From Tubiluchus corallicola (Eukaryota > Priapulida > Priapulimorpha > Priapulimorphida > Tubiluchidae), in the NCBI GenBank assembly GCA_030141605.1, contig JAQGDQ010000013.1, positions 510,447-574,446 on the forward strand: DNA of 64,000 nt, read 5' to 3'. The first letter of the stretch is position 1; the number at the start of each line of letters is the position of its first letter. The translations under genes were made by a program, and so were the position numbers. Below the pieces are notes generated by a model. It was given only the letters and a program-made list of their open reading frames with translations, made no database searches and was not told where the DNA came from. This document shows positions 1 through 12,900 of the stretch, in pieces.

Positions 1-3000
1 GAGGCTGGGGTATAATGTACTGTTATCTTATGTACACTAGGCAGGCGCTCACACCAGTGTATGAAATACACCTTCAGGAAACTAAAGACAAGTGTGATCG
101 CACCTTAACTGGACTTTGCGAGCAAATTCATTGTACTTAATTGAATGTTAGCTGCATTGTGTAAATCAAGTAGTGGATTTTGCATAGAAACAGCTGAAAA
201 TGCACGTAGACTCTGCTCTCCATCATAAGAATCATTTAAACGTTTCCAATTGAAGGGAAGCAATTTTATCATTCAGTTTAAAGGAAAGGCCAAGACTTTT
301 GGAAAATTATACTTATTTCAGTTTTCGCGAAAAATTTTTGAGGGATTTAGTACTGAAACTGCAATGTAGTTAGTAAAATCACTTTGTATGTCGAGATCAC
401 TTCCTGCTTGGACGCTTCCATTTTCAATTCCCATTCTTCTTCCAATGACGTCATTTGTCATTGCCAGTCTTCATCAAAAGGACAATAAGTTTTTACCAAA
501 AAAAATAACTAGCTAATTTGGTAGTATTTTTTCGTGAATATATTTGAGCTGCAGCAGTTTGAATTAGTTTAAGCAGCGCCCGCTTACGGAAAACCACGAC
601 GCGCTTACGAGAAGTCACGAAGTCTCCCAATTACGTCATGATTTTCAAGTAAATGGCGGCAACCACCAGTCCAAATTTCTATTCAGCAATAGTGTATTTT
701 AAATTTATGCTTTATAGATAGTTTTGTGCAAGATGTTTTTATATGTATTTTGCTAATTTTAGTGATAATAGGAAAGTAAACCCAACATACTGAGTGACTT
801 GTTCTTTCCTTTAAGTAATATGAACCAGGTAGCAAATTTTTCTACTCGAAGCGATCTCAAGTTTTTAAATCTCTTCAAGCTTATTTCTTTGGTTGCTTAA
901 GTGCACCAGGATCAAAGTGGGCGTCTTTGTTTGTTTTCTTTGGTAAACTAAGAAAATATATTTCCATTATTGATGCTTTTTCAGTAGGTTTTGACAAAGC
1001 ATTAAATATGCTATTGACCGTTCTTAAACCTAAATAAATATTTAGTTTCTTATACATCATAGTTCTTATAGTTTCGTATTGTTCTTATACGTCAAGGACA
1101 AAAAGGGGTACCTGAAGTAGGTTTAAGAAAAAGCGCTTTAAAAATTATATTGCTTTACAGCAATTTTATGCGTATGTCGTACTAACGCTGTAAGGATTTT
1201 TTGTTTGGTTTCGTTTTAAATTTCGTGCAATACTGTTCCGACTGCGCCATTACATGAAGTCATATACGCACAACGTAAATTAGGGAAAGGAAAGTATTAT
1301 TGACGAATGAGTCGGTTTAATCATCAATAATGCAAATTCAAAATTGTGAGTTATTAGATTTTTGAAACAACACAAAAAAGAGATCGAACTGAGGCGGCTG
1401 ATCATCAATTTGAACTGCATGGGGATTTTCCGATTACAAGTCTAGTGCTATAAGTCCATGTATGAACCATATTATGATTAATGTAGATAGTAATATAGTC
1501 GTAGTAGGTCACCGATCACTCCAACATTTTTAACCTTGTATTAGTTTTACTCATTTTACTAAACTTGTGTGTAATCTATTTAGGATTCAGTATCTTTAGA
1601 CTATTAATTACTAATGGTAAATTCGTTTTTTTGTTGGCCAGTTCATTTTCTTCTACGAGCTTACATTCATCCTAGCTACGTAATAATCTTAACACATCTT
1701 ATTCTAATTACCAGTAAAAGTGTTTACATCACACTAATAGAACCTGTAAGAATGACTTAATTCAACAACCTGACAAATTAATTGGTCTGTTGCGATTGTA
1801 AATGTCACATTGTCACGTCAATGTCGTATCTGTGCGCAAACATTGACACACAACACTTTGTTGACTGTCATCTTCTTACACTGTTGATCAGGGAACGGTA
1901 AAAGTGTGATTTCACCTTATCATAGTGCACTTACATAGATTATATAAATATTATACCTGGGAAAGAAACGCGGATTGAACACCTGCTGCTCGTGCGCACC
2001 TTCAGAAAGGCGTATCCCACAATGCGAGCTGACATAAATACTTGTGATGTGTTAACTATGGACACTGACTCATCTTAATGTGAGGCTGTGCTTTGAATGT
2101 CAATAAATGGTTGGGAAACAATAATCGCATGTCTATTGAACACTGCAACACGCATTTAACTTGAAATGTTTGTCTAGTTTAACGATTTCGTTGTTTAGCA
2201 GGTTAAGTGTGTATCCAAGACAGTAGCAACAAATTCCAAGTTCAGAGATATCTAAAAGTGGCCATTTAAGCTCTTATTGTACAGAACACCGTGCACAGTT
2301 TGCGCCATGTGCTTGTGTTTGTACTGTTTTCGCTTTGGACTTTTGTGCTACAAACATAATTTGAATTTAATCGACAATTTACTGGATTTCCACGATGATT
2401 TAAAGTAATTACACCGAGCAACGTTTATGAAGTTTCACTTAACGCGCAATAATCATTCTGATTTCACCCTGGTGGTGTGTAACCTATAAGTTGCAGATCT
2501 GTTTACCTAGTATACTAACAATTAGTACTTAATGTGTTCTGTTAAGTTTAATCCTTTGAGCCACTGAATGCATAAATGCTCAGCAATTTCTGGCGTGATC
2601 TCACCTAGATTACAGAGAAAACTCACTTCTTGTCATTCTGATTTCCATATGAACTCAGCAGCCTCCCCCTAAGCCCATCGTAAACACTCGTGTTTTTCCC
2701 GCTTTTCTCATGCAAATGTCTCGTCTTTGAGAGTCTGTAGTACTGCATAATTGATGACAGTAGTTATTGTAGCTTACACCACAAGCCTGAAACGAACCCG
2801 TTACGATGTGTTTGCACTAAACGTGTACATTCGTCGTCTTTATCTTGGCTCTTTATCACTCTTGCTGTTCATTTCTTTACATGATTTTTATAGGACTGTG
2901 CTGTATTTTCATTGGCTGTTGTTGTCATGTGTGTAGTAACACCCTTGTACTGTTATCTATCCTGTCCAGAGTAAACACGTGTAACTGGTGTCTTACAAAG

Positions 3001-3298
3001 GAATCTTCATGGGAATTTGAGGGCCAACCAGTTTTCTCACGCTGAAAGGGGCAGAGGGGTACAAACGAAGTCCCATAACCTGACAGAACCTTTTAGTTAC
3101 TCATCAGCTTAGTGTAGGACCCATGTTGCTTCTATAGCTGTAGGGCTGAAAAAAAGATAAATTGACTAATTTTAAACTCAAGGCTCAAAAGGAGAGATTT
3201 TTTTTCTTATAATTTCATAATTCTTGTAAACTCAAACCAAGAAACGGCAAAATAAGCGAATTGCAAATTGAAAACCACTTTTTCTAAATGTCGTCACT

Positions 3299-3516
<218 letters not shown>

Positions 3517-4986
3517 GATTTTGTTGTATGCAGTAGAAGTTAATTCATTAACTTTTGAGCAAAAAATATTTTATAAGTTTGCTGGAACACAGCCTGTAGG
3601 AAGATTTTTAATTACAGACGTAATGGGAGTGTTTAAGGTTTTAATGAATTACTGTGGTACTATGACTGCAAACTTTCTAGCTGATTGTAGAAAGTTAAAT
3701 TTTTTAAAGAAAATTCGAAACGAGCATCGACAATATTCAGTTAATGTTGTATTTTACTAACGATAGTCATTGTTTCACTTAGTATGGTTAGTAGAAGAAA
3801 GTATGGCTTATCTTTGAACTTTGGTAACGTGAATGTTAAAAAGCTACTCATTAAGGCTTTTAATGTATGTTTGCAACATTAGCTGTGAACGATATGTAAA
3901 AACTAATGATATTTTTATGTACGATTACGTACGATCATTCTCATTTTTATAATTTTTTTATTTTAGGCATGCTAATTTCTTTCTATTTTGTGAATTTATA
4001 CTAACTATTTCTTGTTACATTTATTTATTAGTAGATGGCTGTATCTGTAATGCTACGAAATAATATAATAATAATAATAACAACGACGACGACAATAATG
4101 CAACTTTTGATGATCATTTGGCTGTGTACAATCTACCATCTATCTCCGTCTGCCATTTAGATTCAATCTCTTTTATTGGGAGCTAACGTCTTTTGAGCGA
4201 TGTGGAAAATTGCTAAATCGTACTAGGCGATAATAGTGTGATTACCGCCACGTTATGAAAACATTTTGAAAAAACTCGCATGGCATTTGAAAATGCAGGG
4301 CGATCTATTCAGTGTTACATATGATTGGGGTATTTTATACAGACCGTGTTCAGTAATGGCTCCATGTGTAGACGGGGCATGCTATTAGATGCGCAAGCTT
4401 GTCTTTCAATTTGCCCGCTGCCTTTTTTTATCCCGACTCAAAGCGTAATTCCTATCTGGATTAAGTGCGAAGCAGTTTGTTCTAAATTGTTTTATATTGC
4501 ATGAGATGCTGTTTCTTTCTTCCAGAGGAAAATAAGTTTCTTTCTGCTAGCTTCTAGTTTATATAATTACGTTGTTGCTACATATAATTGTATGATACGT
4601 TTAACTATTGGCACTTCATCTCTACACTCTGTTTAACTTGAAAAGTCATTTTTGGCTACTTGAAGTGTTAATTTCATGTAAAAATAGCTGCTGCTCTGCA
4701 AATTTGTGTTTATGAAAAAGTGCAATCAGTATATCTGCTGATTAGACATTAGTTGTAACTGTCATGTTGTTTAGTTTAGTTTAGTTTAGTTGGACAGTTG
4801 TTGTCAAGCGTGAGCTATTGTCTCAAATTCTGCTGAGCGTGATTACGTCACAGCGGAGGCGGAGCGATGGACCAATATGTTTGACGTCACTTGTACAGCG
4901 TAATAAGTTAGTGTGTGTACCAGTCTTCAATTTTACTGACAGACATACGTAGTGTCATTTGGACACAACATCAAAGTTTAATAAAC

Positions 4987-5255
4987 TTTTAATAAGTAAA
5001 CAGAAATGGGCCTAATATAATTCTTTGTTCAAGACCATAATAATTCAACATGAGGCTTTAATAAGTAAACAGAAATGGGCCTACTATAATTCCTTGTTCA
5101 AGGCCATAATAATTCAACATGAGGCTTTAATAAGTAAACAGAAATGGGCCTACTATAATTCCTTGTTCAGTACCATAATAATTCAAAATGAGCCTTAATA
5201 AGTAAACAGAAATGGGCCTACTATAATTCCTTGTTCAAGACCATAATAATTAAGC
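4987..5255. repeat. 69-bp tandem repeat, four copies, next to a Notch splice acceptor
   Basis: Units start at about 4991, 5060, 5129 and 5197 and share the core AATAAGTAAACAGAAATGGG. The spacing is 69, 69 and 68 bases. The last copy ends some 20-25 bases before the acceptor AG at 5277-5278, so the array supplies the branch-point region of this intron. Confidence 0.93.
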
Positions 5256-5278
5256 ATCATTTTTTGTTTTTATTACAG

Positions 5279-8200
5279 GTGTCCGGTAGAGTATGTTGGT
5301 GAATATTGCCAGTATACGAATCCATGCTACAGTGGACCAGGACCAAGATGTCAAAACGGAGGAACGTGTAATGTTTTGATGAGTGCCACTTCCGGTGTCT
5401 CATTTTCATGTAAGTGTCCTCTCGGATACACGGCGACACTGTGTGAGATTGCCGAGCCAAACGCCTGTGAGAGTAGTCCGTGTTTGAATTCAGGGACCTG
5501 CAGACTGCGTACCCTCGACACGTACACTTGTGTTTGCGCTACGGGTTATAGAGGTTAGTATGAAAAATTCAATTTATACTTTTCAATAATAATTTTGTAT
5601 ATAATTATGATCAGTTGTCAAATTTACATTTGAGTTTCTCACATTTGTATTTAAAACTTAAAAATAATCTTGTTTTGGAAATTTAAAGCTTTATATTTGG
5701 CCAACTCATTTCAGTTTATTGTACAATCGTGAATTTTCTGTCGTAGAAACACTTTGTCAAGTGATTGTCAATAATGCCTATATTTTCACTGCTAAAGCAG
5801 CAGCCATTTTGATTTCTTGGTACAGCTTAGAAACGTGAACTTAAGCAGCGCAAGTCTGTTTCGTCCAACTGGTGTTGTTCTTAACATTACAAGAACCTGT
5901 TCTACAGATTAATAGTGACATTCAAATTCCACCTGTTGCTGTCTTGTGGTGAATTATTAATCCTTTTGTGCTGCAGCGCCATCTTTCGGTGATTTGTTTC
6001 AATTTTGTTGGCGCCAGTAGCTATCAGTAAAACAAAGAAACGAAGACAGAAGAACATGACAGTTGGCATGTAATCGAGTTAAACTTTTAACAGTGCAACA
6101 TTTAGCTGCCTGAGCCTTCTATTTTGAAATTTTATTTTTGGTAATAAATCTTGAGATAGCCAGGTAGATGAATGAATTTAATGACTTGGCAACACCTATG
6201 CTTTGTTAGCAGGAAAAGGTCTTTGGTCTGTTTGAAAGAAATCCTAGTGAAAAATAAATAGTACCTCCTCCTGCGTATGTAAATTATGTAAAGTGTACTA
6301 CATTGTATACATTGACTACATTCCAATTAGCAGCATGTGAAAGTTATTAGTGAAACACCCTGGTGTTTCCTTTATGCATATATACCTTGTTAGGTTTGCA
6401 TTTTGTTCACGCATGGGAATTTGATACGTCTGACGCAATTCCTGCTACCTGCTTTGGCTAGCGCAATGTTTGCTAATAAATACAATGATGCTGGCAACAC
6501 TTGAATTTTCAATACAGCAGCAGGAGTTCAGGTGACCTCTGTGGATTGATTGTGAAGTTAAGGCAAAAGTTGAATGATTCCAAATGAGTTACTGCTTACA
6601 GCAACACAGCAGGTAGTAAAGAACTCTTTTGTCTCTATATGTCTATTGCAAAACCTATATTCAAGTGCCTGAGTTTACCTGAATAATGCACCTTATTGAC
6701 CCAAAGTTCCAAACATCACTAGGGTTGCTAGGTTAGAAAATTAGGAATACAGAACACTCTTGAAATCTCTTTCTGCATTATATAAGTTTATACGTGCCTA
6801 CACACCCACACCGATATAATTTTTATTGTAAAAGTAGAGACAAGTTAAAAACGTAAAGCGAGTTGCAAACAGGTAGCAAACAAGCCAGTCTGAGAAAACA
6901 TCTAGCAACACTAGTTTCCTCATTACATTTGGGTTATTTTCATCAAGAGAATATGAGAAAAAAGTCTAATTACTTATAAACTTACAACTAAGAACCGTAA
7001 GAAAATAGTAAAAATATATTTTTATTACGAATTTTGAAAATGAACTAAATATGAGACATTTGGATATCAGTACGGGAACATGTCCCATATATAAGGGGCG
7101 GCAACCTTAAACATGACAAACATCATTTTTTAGCATTTTCCAGTATTTACAGCATCAGCAAAGAAAAGTAAATAATTATTCTCTGTCAATCTTCTTAGCA
7201 TCATATTAAAATGCATTTTTGTCGTTTTTTTAACCAGTTACTTGGTTTATTGCAGGTCGCAACTGTGAACTGATTGACCATTGTTCTTCCAAACCTTGTC
7301 GCAACAATGGTACGTGCACATCCGGCGAAGATGACTTCTACTGCACTTGTTATCCGGGCTTCCAAGGCAAAACCTGTACAGAAGATGTGGATGAGTGCCT
7401 TGAGAATCCACCGTGTCTTAATGGAGGTGTCTGCGAGAACAGAGTCGGTGGATATACGTAAGTCTTGTCATTACCACAGCCGAGGCAAAAATGTTACTAT
7501 TTGTAATTTCAATAAGCTTTTCCACAGTTCCAATGATTGATGGTGAGTGTGAAAAATTTAAAGATTAAGAGTACCAGACAACTCATTTGTGTACACTTGA
7601 CATCTCCTCGCTAGTCCATGCTGTTGTAATAGTAACAGGTAGCTAGAACCTTGCTTAGTTCATTTTTTCTTGTCCCCAAGCAAGATCCTGCTAGTACATC
7701 ACTCTACATGCAGACTAATGCGTAATTAAGTAAAGTTGACATAAAACAACTGAAATTACTGATCTGATGCAGCAGACGATTTTGCTTTAGCCACATGTTA
7801 CATGACAGTTGTAGTTAAGACGCATTGATGTGGTACACTTAACCTTTGACCTACAGCCACGTAAGTCATAAGTCAACTGAGCTTGCACATGATGAAACTG
7901 TGAAAAGACTTGTTGAAACCCATATGGTGCATATCAAAACATTTTAATCAAATTTGTGGCTTCATTAATATTTTAGTAACTTGTACATCTTGTGATGCAT
8001 TTAAAAACAAGAGCTACGAACTACTCGTTGGAAGACATATAATGAAAGTTAGGACAGGATGTAAATCAGAAAGGATACCAAAACATTGCTCTCTTACATG
8101 AGCGTACAGTAATTATATGCATGTTTAAATACAAACTGTTGTATATGCATTACGCATCATAACTGGCTGAATCCTTTAGCACTTGAGAATACTGGCTTTA

Positions 8201-9917
8201 TATGAAAAGGCAGTAAAGGCCTTACAAGAGAAGCATAGTCCAACTGCACTAGCTTTTCTAACGATATTTTTTGTGTTTTTTTACAGAGCATTACTTAATG
8301 ATATAGAGCTTTGAAATTGACACACCTGTCTTAAACGTAGGCCCACGCCTTGAACATTCAGCCTGTCAGATCACTCTTTTTGATAAACGTAAATGACGAG
8401 TTAGATTGCTTTCAACCGTAACTGATAAAAAAGCAAGATATTCATAACTGTTATTGATTTTTTTTTGTTTTAGTTGTAATTGTCCTGTGGTATATACGGG
8501 TCGTAATTGTGAGAGTAAGTATATCCCATGCAATCCGTCACCTTGTCAAAATGGTGGAACATGCGTAGTCACGGGTCAACTATCTCACAACTGTCGTTGC
8601 AAGCCAGGTAAGAATGTCATTTCTCTCTAACGTGCTTAGACGTATTATTTTCTCTTCTAACTTCTCGTTAGGTGGCAGCACTTTTCTTGTCAAAGTTTTG
8701 CACAGCCATTTTTTACCGACAAAAACTTAAGAGAAGTATTTGTAATTGTATAAAAACAAAACCTCTTCAAGAGCATTTTTCGTGATTGTAACAGAAATGT
8801 TTTCTACAACAAACATTGTTTTCGTTTGTTGAGTATGAGAAGCAAAATTGTTTAGTTGTTTATATTTGCAGAACGGATTTGTTTTTGCATTCATGACAGC
8901 ATTCGCATTCTCTAGGGAAAGTGTTTCTCAGTCAGTCTGTTTCCTGGATTCATTCAGTTTAAATTTCACATTGAGAAAATCCAGGAATAATCTGAAGAAC
9001 AGATTTCTTTGAAAATGCAAAAGAAAGAATGTAGCATTTAGGAAGCTACGTTAATGGTTGGTTTACTCTTTAAAAATCTGAGCTGTGGAGTCATTACATT
9101 AAACGCCTGACTCTGGCTTCGACTCCGACTCCTAGAATTTTAGAAAATCCAACTCCGACTCTGATTCCAGCTCCTAAAATTTTAGGAGTCCCATCTCTGA
9201 CTACTGCCTTTAATTAATAGTTTGTAGTACTCTCAATATCTAGCTACAGTGGCATTTCTACTTCTTATGCTCGAAAAACAGTCTAGCTACATAGACACCA
9301 ATACGAAGGCGTCCCAAAATGAGACATTATGCATAAATGTGTTAAAAGAGGAAAGTAACTGGAGTCTGAGTTTGTCTGTTTTTTACCGACCCGAACATCG
9401 ACTCCTCTGACAGCCCCGACTCCGACTCCAAAACCCTAATTTTTAACAATTCCAACTCCGTTCACAATAAGTTTACTGCCAACTCCGACTTCACAGCCCT
9501 GTTGAAAACATCCAGAAATAATGTCTTATTAAAACAGTTTTGAAAGCATCCACTGGTAGCCATATTTTACAAAATGTTGCTTCTCGTGCAGTGGAATTCA
9601 AAATGCCATTTCATTTAAATGTGTTGCTTTGACTTGTGACCTAGTCTTGGTTTAATTCTTCTGGTCTTGGGAGTACAAGCTTTTTTTGGGGGAAATAAAG
9701 ACCAAGATTATGTTAGTAATTATTTCCTAAGAGCATAATTGGACTGGTGTCCAGTTTACGTAGATTAGAGTTTAAAGTTTTTGTTTTGTTTCAGGTTTTA
9801 CAGGTCAAAGTTGTGAAGTTAACATCAATGACTGTGAAGGTCACGGATGTCAAAATGGTGGTACTTGTATAGACGGTATCAACAGTTACACATGTGAATG
9901 TCCACTTACATTTACAG
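5279..9917 (+). CDS. Notch: Notch exons coding EGF1 (end) to EGF7
   Basis: Four exons. 5279-5553 starts in the last loop of EGF1 ([10 protein letters not shown]) and covers EGF2 and most of EGF3. 7256-7457 finishes EGF3, codes EGF4 ([12 protein letters not shown]) and opens the calcium-binding EGF5 (EDVDEC). 8474-8607 finishes EGF5 and codes EGF6, whose spacing lacks the calcium consensus as in vertebrate EGF6. 9795-9917 finishes EGF6 and codes EGF7. The vertebrate second exon break also falls within EGF1, which supports assigning this as the exon after it. Introns are 1.0-1.7 kb and hold transposon remains (7509-7907, 9078-9501). Confidence 0.93.
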
Positions 9918-12900
9918 GTAAATTTTAGTTAAATCTGTAAACAAATATTCAACATCAACACTTTTGCTTTTTTAAACTACTTACATATTCTAACTAATAA
10001 TAATAAGTTTATTTATCATCATTACAACCAAAAAATTGAATTACAGCACATCACAAATTGCAAAATATACAATTTTTAAAAGAATAAGCATGGTAGAACA
10101 TAAAGTAACAAGCACGACTGCAATGTTACAAGATACATGAACGAAATAAGTTAAAATGAGTCAAAACTTAAATTTGGAAATTAAATAAATCATATGAGAT
10201 AAAACTGCTCTTGAATCTCTGTGTTCTGCATTTAGGTAAGGGGTATTTCAGATGGTGGCGATATTTATGAGTATGAGCATCTGGCAATAGAGTGTGGATT
10301 GTATTATACAACTTTTTGCAAGAACTAATTTTATGACTAGGAATTTATGATTGATTAATGTAATTCTGCTCTAACTCGATTTCTTACATAACATACTGTA
10401 ATGAATGCGCAAAACCATGCTGGTTACAGTGCAAGTAAAGTTTGAAAACATTATACATAGTGATGATTTTACACTCATATCTCGGTTTGCCGGACCTCGC
10501 TTTCACGGATATTGAAAGAATCGGACAAAATCTAGACCGGTAAAAAGTCCTGCGTACTACGAACTCGCTTTTGCAAGCTGACCGCTAGATGGCAGACTGC
10601 CACTTTATTTACATCATGACATCAGTGTAACCACATGTATATCTCTCTGTATAAAAACATAGAATCAATTGTGCGGAGTTATTTGAGTCAATTTATATAT
10701 ACAGTTTTCATATACTTTACGATTGATTCTATGTTACTGTGAGATCTTAGTATCAGTAAATACAGACAATCGGCAAATTCGGATGGCTGTCTCCCCACAT
10801 TTGTCCGGCAAACAGAGAGTGTATTTTGTTTTACTAGCATTACAGGTATGTAATGCCTGTTGTATGAAAAGCCTTTCACCTACTTGAACAGCACTTACCA
10901 CGAGGCTTGATATTTATAAATTTAACTTATTTTATTAAATTAGTTTCATGTGTTATGTTAAAGGTGAATTCTGTGAAGAAGACGTGGACGAATGCAGTCT
11001 GTTTAAGGACATTTGTCACAATGGTGCAACCTGCAACAATTACTTTGGTGGTTGGACTTGCATATGCGTCAACGGTTGGACCGGTCCACATTGCACGGAG
11101 AATATTGATGACTGCGCTAAAGCTGCATGCTTCAACGGTGCTACCTGCCACGATCGCGTTGGTTCGTACTACTGCGAATGTACACCCGGGAAAACTGGTA
11201 TGTTGTTGTTTGCAATGGTTCTACAGCTAAGTTAAATGAGGCACTTGAAATTGTGGATCTGGATTGTAAAGAAATAGTTTGGAAATATTTAGAGAATGCC
11301 ATAGTGATCTTATTAATGTAAAAAGTGTAGTCATTGTATAAGTTTGTTTTGGTGATGTTTTCATTCCTTTAATGCAGGTTTGCTATGTCACTTGGATGAT
11401 GCTTGTATCAGTAATCCTTGTCACGATGGTGCACAGTGCACTACCAGTCCTATTGATGGTGGCTACAAATGTGAATGTCCAATGGGTTATACTGGCATTG
11501 ACTGCAATATTGATATTGATGAGTGTGCCGGAGGTAAGTGGCCTGTGCTCGTCCGGGTAGTATTCACTTATTGTTTGTTGTTTTTATTGTTTTTAAATGT
11601 TTTATTTAAATACTCATTTGTTTTTGTTTTTAAATGAACTTCCTTTTTAGGTTGTAATCTATTTAATAATCTATTTAATATCACTAATCTATTTGACTTA
11701 AGTATTAACAATTTTCTGCTTGTTAAGTGCAATAATTAATTATACTGCTTTTATGCTGAGATTGAGTTTTTAGCCTAGAGCCCTGAAATTGTGTTTTTGA
11801 AATTATAATCTTTCTGGGATAAAAAACTCCTTCAGGACCGTAAGAGATTGCTACATTTTGCATGGGTTCATGAGAAATTGCTCTCACTAAGTAGCTATTA
11901 CGTTATATTTCATAGATTTTGTAGGTTTGTACTCCTCACACAATGGATTTTCATGCAAAATTATATATACAACACATTTGCTTACCTTAGGCGAGTTAAA
12001 AATCAGTTTTTGACAAACAAATTGAAAAAAATCTTTCAGTAACTGCAGTATTTGCACCGTAGCAAAGTACCGTATCACTTGTGTGAAATCTGCTAATGCA
12101 GAAAAATCCAACTATCCAGACGCAACACTCCGATACACTTTCTTAATCTCATCCAGTTAAATCACTTATTGCGTGATTGGATAGCCGAGATTCTCCTGAA
12201 TAAAACAGTACCTAGTTTGTAATCATTTAGTTACATCTGTGCTCATGCAGTAGCAGAAAATTCATAGGTCATATAAGACGTATTTTGAATTTTGCGGTCC
12301 TACAGGAGTTAAAAAATGCCCGTGTCTATGATCATTTCAATATGTGACCGGATTTTTGTTGAACCATTGATAATTAGATTTTTTTCTCATATATTTACTT
12401 TACACAGAAGTCTTGTCTAAAAAAATGTAGCTATTAATTCAAGGTTTTGCAATACTGTTTTTAACTAGATAAATTGTTTTGTATGCAAATTTTTGCTTTT
12501 CTATAAAGGTTATCCATGTGAGCACGAAGGTGTCTGCGAAAACACTCCTGGATCATTCCGATGTGTTTGTAATCCCGGTTTCATGGGTCCCCGATGTGAG
12601 ATAAACATCAATGAATGTGCTTCCAATCCTTGCCTTAATGATGGTAGCTGTTTAGACGGTATTGGAGAATTCAAGTGTGCTTGCATGTCTGGTGAGTGTT
12701 CATGCAATATTGCACGTATGGTTGTTTTACTATCTATAATTTTTCTTGAGAATTAAATTTTCTTGCAAAAAACACATTTTTTGTTTAAATTGGAAACATA
12801 ACTCTTTCATTTAAGTTTTTGAAGTGTACTTTTTATTACCCTTAACTGGAATGAATGCTTTATCATTTTAGCACGTTATTTTAACGTATGTGAGTAATAC

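Noticed and set aside
2751-3045. Possible signal-peptide exon of Notch
   Set aside because: Hydrophobic frames exist, but none joins to 5279 with a donor in the needed phase together with the first half of EGF1.
10927-11151. Open frames on the - strand or in other frames over EGF exons
   Set aside because: Shadows of the cysteine-rich exons; they ignore splice sites and resemble no family.
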